Shown: positions 59,801-64,000 of the stretch, piece after piece
How positions within the stretch are numbered: the stretch's first letter is position 1
Layout: every line of letters starts with the position of its first letter
Assembly: GCA_963682025.1 (NCBI GenBank)
Contig: OY821519.1
Coordinates: 107,922,264-107,986,263 of the forward strand
Reading direction: 5' to 3'
From: Cordilura impudica
Taxonomy: Eukaryota > Arthropoda > Insecta > Diptera > Scathophagidae
DNA: 64,000 nucleotides
Notes under the pieces: model-generated
Database searches by the model: none
What the model was told of the DNA's origin: nothing
What the model saw: only the letters and a program-made list of their open reading frames with translations
Translations under genes and position numbers: made by a program

Positions 59801-59938
59801 ATATGCTTGATACTGAACAAAACGACATGTTGCAACAATTTTATAATGATGATTCATTTGTTATTTCGAATGATCGCATTTATCAATCGGGTGATGATGA
59901 ATTCGCTGGAATGTTTGGACCCATACAAACTGTTGCTG
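59801..59938 (+). CDS. Candidate exon of unknown gene (phase-symmetric, acidic peptide)
   Basis: An open stretch of 138 nt lies between a good acceptor (T-rich tract ending TTTTGCTATAG at 59800) and a possible donor (GTTTGT at 59939). It would encode about 45 residues, starting MLDTEQNDMLQQFYNDDSF and containing SGDDEFAGMF; it is acidic and has no recognised domain. The exon enters with two bases of a split codon and leaves with one, so it is phase 1-1. The dpr exon upstream also ends in phase 1, so the two could be joined in frame, but nothing in the sequence shows that they are. The ATG at 59803 could equally make it the first coding exon of some other gene or of a transposon. The composition looks more protein-like than the surrounding T-rich DNA. 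Function unknown. Confidence 0.3.
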
Positions 59939-60683
59939 GTTTGTAAATATTTTAATTTTATTATTTTTTTCTAAATTACCTTTAAAGTGACTAACACAAT
60001 TAAAACTATAATTTAATTTAAAAATAATAATCAATAGATTGTTGTGCAAACAAGAAAGTAATTAAAAAAATTTACATAATAAATTATTTAAATATTTTTT
60101 TTTTAAGTAAACAAAACTAATATAAATTTAATAAAGTCTACTTTAAATCTGCGTATTTGCAACTGAGAATGTGGAAAATGATGTAAAACTTTTTAAAAAA
60201 TGTTTTTAGAATATATTATATGAGTAAAATATTAAAATAGTAATTAGGTTGCAATAACTCTTTAGATATTAAAGTTATATAATATGTATGTGCTGCCCAA
60301 AATTCAGCAGTCAAGTGCAGTGAGTTTTGAGAGAAATCAATTTTCGAGTTAATTTAATGTCTGATTATTTATGTATCCAAATAGTAATTTTCATCAAGCT
60401 TAAAGTATAATTTGAATAAGGAGCAGCAATGCACACTTAGCTCCTTTCGCGGCAGATTTAGCGCCTTTTAGCTACACAAGAAGCGCATTTAAAACAAGTA
60501 AGAGCGCTAAATTCAGCTGTGCCCAATCTTTGACACCATACGCATCGGTTTTACGTCTACATTAATATCGCTACTTATTGCCCTATTTATAAGAAACTAA
60601 CATAGCCCAGCACTCGAAATTCAAATGCATTTTCTAAGAAATTTTATATGTTAAATAAATTTTGTTCCTGTTCTTTTAATTTA
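59939..60683. other. No gene recognised; repeat scraps at the end
   Basis: AT-rich to 60490. Then a second-family DINE end (AACAAGTAAGAGCGCTAAAT, 60493) and a third-family start (CCAGCACTCGAAATTC, 60610). Confidence 0.45.
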
Positions 60684-61335
60684 TATACATTAGGGCGGGT
60701 CGATTTGTAGGGAGTGAAAAAATTCACCAATTTCCCTATGATTTCCGTATTCTATGGGTTATTCCATGAAAATTTGCCGAAGGAACCATACCTCTATCGT
60801 TAAAATCGAGTCCCCTACTTTTTGTTGGTAGATTTTTTCCCAAATTGACGTTCGTATGAAATATTACCTACACGTTCACATCCATAACTCAAAAACTATC
60901 GGGTTTAATCGCCTGTAGGCGCGTTGGAAAGGTGCGCTCATTTTAATCAATTTACAAAAAAAATCTCCAACATTGGTCCAACGGTTCAAAAGTTACGGGC
61001 ATTTTTGTCCAAATTTTGGAGCATTTTCCATTTTTTCATGATTTTGTCCAAGAATATTACTTTCATGGCCATTTTTTTTGGCTCTATCCATTATTTATTT
61101 CAATTTACAATTCAAAACGAAGAGTTTAAGCGCAAATGTATCTAATTCGGTTGATTAATTCATGCGATATTGCTAAAACAAAATAACACATACAACCAAA
61201 TTTTTGATTTTTTCCCTTTTTATTTTTTTTTGTACAAAAATTCAAATTAAGAGATAATATAGTATCTATCAACCTATTATCAAAAAAAAAATATTCAATT
61301 TGAGTGTAGTAAAAGACAAAATGTGAAAAAAAACA

Positions 61336-63582
61336 TTATTTTTTCTGAAAGTCTTGTTTGCTTTCAAGTCTGGGTGTTTTCGTACGGCTCTTTAATGTCG
61401 TCGCCATAGCGCCTTCTACATTCTTTCCTGCAACTCGTTTAGCAGTGGCAGCCAGCAATTGGACATGTCTTTCCGTTCCTTGAATGTGTAAAGGAATTTG
61501 TGGATCATCGAACAGTGGCACTTCGTAATTTAAATATCCCTCCAAATGTTCATACGAATAACTTTGCGTAAACCGTGGTTCGAATAAAATGGTATCGTCA
61601 TTTAAATCAATCATATTTGTATATTCCGTACAATTAAAGTTTATAAGAGATTTTTTATAAACTCTAAGTTCCGTTGGGTCGACAATATCTCTTCGGTAAT
61701 GTAAAATCTTCTTTATAGCAATGTTTCGTTTTTCCATTCTACCATCAAACAACATAGATAGTAAGATATTTTCTGAGTGTGCAAAATATGGATTATCTTG
61801 AATTACTGTATTTACAACTCCAAGTAAATTCGGTGGTAAAAAGCGTGTCCAAGTAATAAATTTAAAAAGTAATGTACTACCGTATGCGGCAGAGCTATAA
61901 TACTTAACATTGAAACACATTGGCGTGTATACTTTTATTATATAGTTAGCCAGAATTTTTAAATTTTCAGTTGGAATATTAGTTGTCACATACAACCGTA
62001 ATAATCTATTGGCTTTGGTCAGCCTACGAGAATGTGCAATTGGCCCTGGTTTTATGTGGAACCACACCATTAGAAATTGCATTGGCCATTAACATCAAGT
62101 ACCTCGAATCAGTAGATAATTCTTCTGGATTTAAATCACCAAGAGGCATATTTTCCAAAGCGATTTCCTCAAAATCGGTTACCACCTGAAAAGAAAACAT
62201 AAAAGCTAAAAAATAGAATAAAAAATGGTAAAGAATTAGCTATAAAAATTACATACCGGAAGATTTTCATAATCAGCAATTTTTGAGCTCAACTTTCCGG
62301 TAGTTGATCGTGGTCCAGTGGTGGTTGATTTGTCTAAAGTGTCAAACAAATGTCTAAACGGAAGCTCGTTAAAGTGCAGAAGACACACCAACCAGTGCAG
62401 TGGTCTCTTTAACTGTTTTTCGAATAGTCGCAAAATTCCACCGTGTACGCCAGTATTTGTTGGTTCACCATCAGCGCATATGGCAATTAATGAATCGAGA
62501 GACAATTGTTTTTCTTGAAAGAATTCGATCAATTTGTTGACTTTGCTTGCCGCAGTTTCACTTTCTAGTTTTGTGTAGCCTATCAATTGAGATTTTGGTT
62601 CCCTCAAAACAACTAGATGAGGTTCTTTAACCATCCTTGGATGCAACTTCTCATCAATCTTTTCTACAGTTAGAGCATCATTTTTCCTGCCGTCGAATGA
62701 AAATGATATCAAATTCGAGCCATCATACCGCTTACGAAGTGCGTCTTGTCTCCATTTTTCTCTTTCTCTACGAAGTTTACTTTTATCCATGATGACAAGA
62801 TTGTCATGAGCATCTTTTACGCCCAGGTCTTCCATCAGAGCTGTTGCCAATGCTGATCCCATTCTATCATGCACACCAAATCTGTCACACATCATTGCAT
62901 AATTTTTAGTATTGTATCTGGGAGTGTATGTTTGTGGTGGTAGAACTAATTCTGAACCTCCTCTGACATCAACTTCCATTTCGTCATAATGTGGTTCGTA
63001 TGTAGGATCGTTGCTCACTGGGATTGTTGGTATAGTCGTTGGTATCGTCTCATCACTTCCACTATCGTGTTCCGGTATCGTTTGTATTCTGTCATTATAT
63101 TGATCGCGCATGAAATCTTTTAAGTTTTCTGGGATATATCCACATGAGCAGTCGTTTTCTTTCAAGATGCATTTATATTTTCCAATGTTGAATAATTGGT
63201 TTGTTGATTCTACAAATTTTTTGAATTCTGTTGCACGTTTTACTCGTTGTTTATCTGCATTACTATATGCGTCAAGCAAATTATTCAATTTTCTAATAAT
63301 GCTACCTTTGAGTATAAGTTCAATATTAAGTTGATTCCAAATTTCTAACAATCTGTCTGCTACTTGGGGAGTAAATCTTTTATACGAAAACATTTTGCTT
63401 TGGGCTTTTGAACGTTCGGCCAAGAAAAAATGGTACTTCAATATACCTCGTTTAGTTGACAGATTAATATCAGGTAATTCACAGGCCACGCCAAAAGAAA
63501 AAACATTATGAGAGACCAAATGTTGCAAACTACTGCGTTGGGTATCTGTTGGATTTTGCGATGAACCAGGCTCTGAATCCAT
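61336..63582 (-). pseudogene. Unclassified transposase-like gene, two exons, one frameshift
   Basis: Exon 1 (63582-62257) encodes 442 residues starting MDSEPGSSQNPTDTQRSSLQ. It is spliced across a 71-bp intron (62186-62256, donor GTATGT, acceptor TTTTCAG) to exon 2, which reads VVTDFEEIALENMPLGDL. A one-base frame change at about 62065-62070 is then needed to reach the next open part (SRRLTKANRLLRLYV ... AHSENILLSMLF), which ends at 61336. Motifs: CSCGYIPENL (146-154), SFSFDGRKND (Asp297), AICADGEPTNTG (Asp371) and CLLHFNELPFRHLF (His403, Glu406), later AHSEN. I recognise these as a multicopy arthropod and cnidarian family usually annotated as uncharacterised; the two Asp plus the later Glu would suit an RNase H-like nuclease, but that is inference. 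A possible 5' UTR intron (donor GTAAGT near 63675, acceptor TTTTAG near 63598) precedes the ATG. Confidence 0.65.
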
Positions 63583-63848
63583 TTTTTAAACCGTCACTAA
63601 AAGAATTAAATATGTTTTTCATAGAATAATAATATAACTATTAACTATAAAAGTTAGCAATGTTTTTACACTTACCTTTAAATCTTTTCTATATTTCAAA
63701 ATAGTTTGATTATTTGTTAGTTATTTCAAGTAACACTTCACATAAATGACGCTCAAACAAAACTAGCATACACTGGAATCACCACCCCGCCAACTACAGC
63801 TGATTGTTTCGTCCAATTAGAATTGCTGTGTATTTGTTGTTGTCAAAA

Positions 63849-63856
63849 TGACGTCA
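63849..63856. promoter_or_regulatory. CRE-like palindrome TGACGTCA
   Basis: A perfect 8-bp cAMP-response-element-type palindrome lies about 265 bp upstream of the minus-strand ATG at 63582. It is in a plausible promoter position for that gene, but an 8-mer in 64 kb can also occur by chance. Confidence 0.3.
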
Positions 63857-64000
63857 GCGAAGAATTATTCTTTATAAATCGTATGAGAGCATATAACAGT
63901 AAATGACTGGCATCATCTTTATCTCTATCCTTCTTGCACTGGAATATTATAAACAAACAAAAATAAAGAAGTCTATCGTAAGGTTCGTAAGCTTCGTAAG

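Larger units (their letters stand above)
60684..64000 (-). mobile_element. Probable transposon around the unclassified gene, cut by window end
   Basis: The left boundary is placed at the ATTAGGGCGGGTCGATTTGT sequence (60684 onward), a style of end common in insect DNA transposons, following fragments of other repeats. A 460-bp non-coding segment with text such as ATCGCCTGTAGGCGCGTTGG separates it from the gene's 3' end. No inverted copy of the left end is visible up to 64000, so the right end is presumably outside the window or lost. Boundaries are therefore tentative. Confidence 0.45.

Noticed and set aside
59605..59802. N-terminal part of the 59605-59946 frame as a membrane protein
   Set aside because: It is translation of a T-rich intron-like tract; Phe/Tyr/Leu runs come from composition.
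1..64000. tRNA, rRNA or snRNA genes
   Set aside because: No B-box or other diagnostic stretch with supporting structure was found on reading both strands.

Overview
This is AT-rich (roughly 70% A+T by eye) nuclear DNA of an insect, most likely a fly. The only host coding segment I can support is one exon of a dpr-type immunoglobulin cell-surface protein (40387-40597, + strand). Its intron-style flanks, the very short introns in the transposon genes, and about 18 copies of a DINE-1/INE-1-like (Helitron-related) repeat with GTCC/GTCT arrays all point to Diptera, probably a calyptrate-like fly with an expanded genome. No bacterial operons, rRNA, tRNA or CRISPR array were seen. The window reads best as a very large dpr intron region packed with transposons of different ages.

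Layout. 0-3.7 kb: three DINE-1-like copies plus a fourth nested in one of them. 3.7-9.6 kb: diverged AT-rich repeats and a BED-finger transposase fragment. 9.8-12.0 kb: pogo/Tigger transposon with perfect terminal inverted repeats (TIRs). 12.2-15.1 kb: DINE-like repeats, then a 121/93-bp tandem repeat (15.46-16.0 kb). 16.4-19.3 kb: transposon with 30-bp perfect TIRs, a 4-bp target duplication and an intact two-exon transposase-like gene of 658 aa (Sola-like candidate). 21.8-28.8 kb: a dead piggyBac element that has been hit by a nearly intact Mag-like Ty3/gypsy retrotransposon (23.9-28.3 kb; LTRs differ at one base). 31.2-35.9 kb: cluster of DINE-like copies in T-rich DNA, part of which forms an inverted duplication. 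36.7-40.0 kb: two minisatellite arrays and a small MITE. 40.4-40.6 kb: the dpr exon. 42.2-48.9 kb: DINE-like copies, a second piggyBac (42.9-45.2 kb) and LINE fragments. 51.6-53.0 kb: third piggyBac remnant. 53.3-57.4 kb: a different repeat family whose tail is a degenerate AAAATCGCC array. 57.5-59.4 kb: second, more decayed Tigger. 60.7-64.0 kb: an unclassified two-exon transposase-like gene that probably continues past the window edge.

The features form no pathway. What they give is a layered insertion history: old DINE-like repeats are interrupted by DINE, LINE and other insertions, the piggyBac element is interrupted by the retrotransposon, and the two youngest-looking elements (the retrotransposon and the Sola-like transposon) keep intact reading frames. 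Family names are from memory of motifs; no database search was run.
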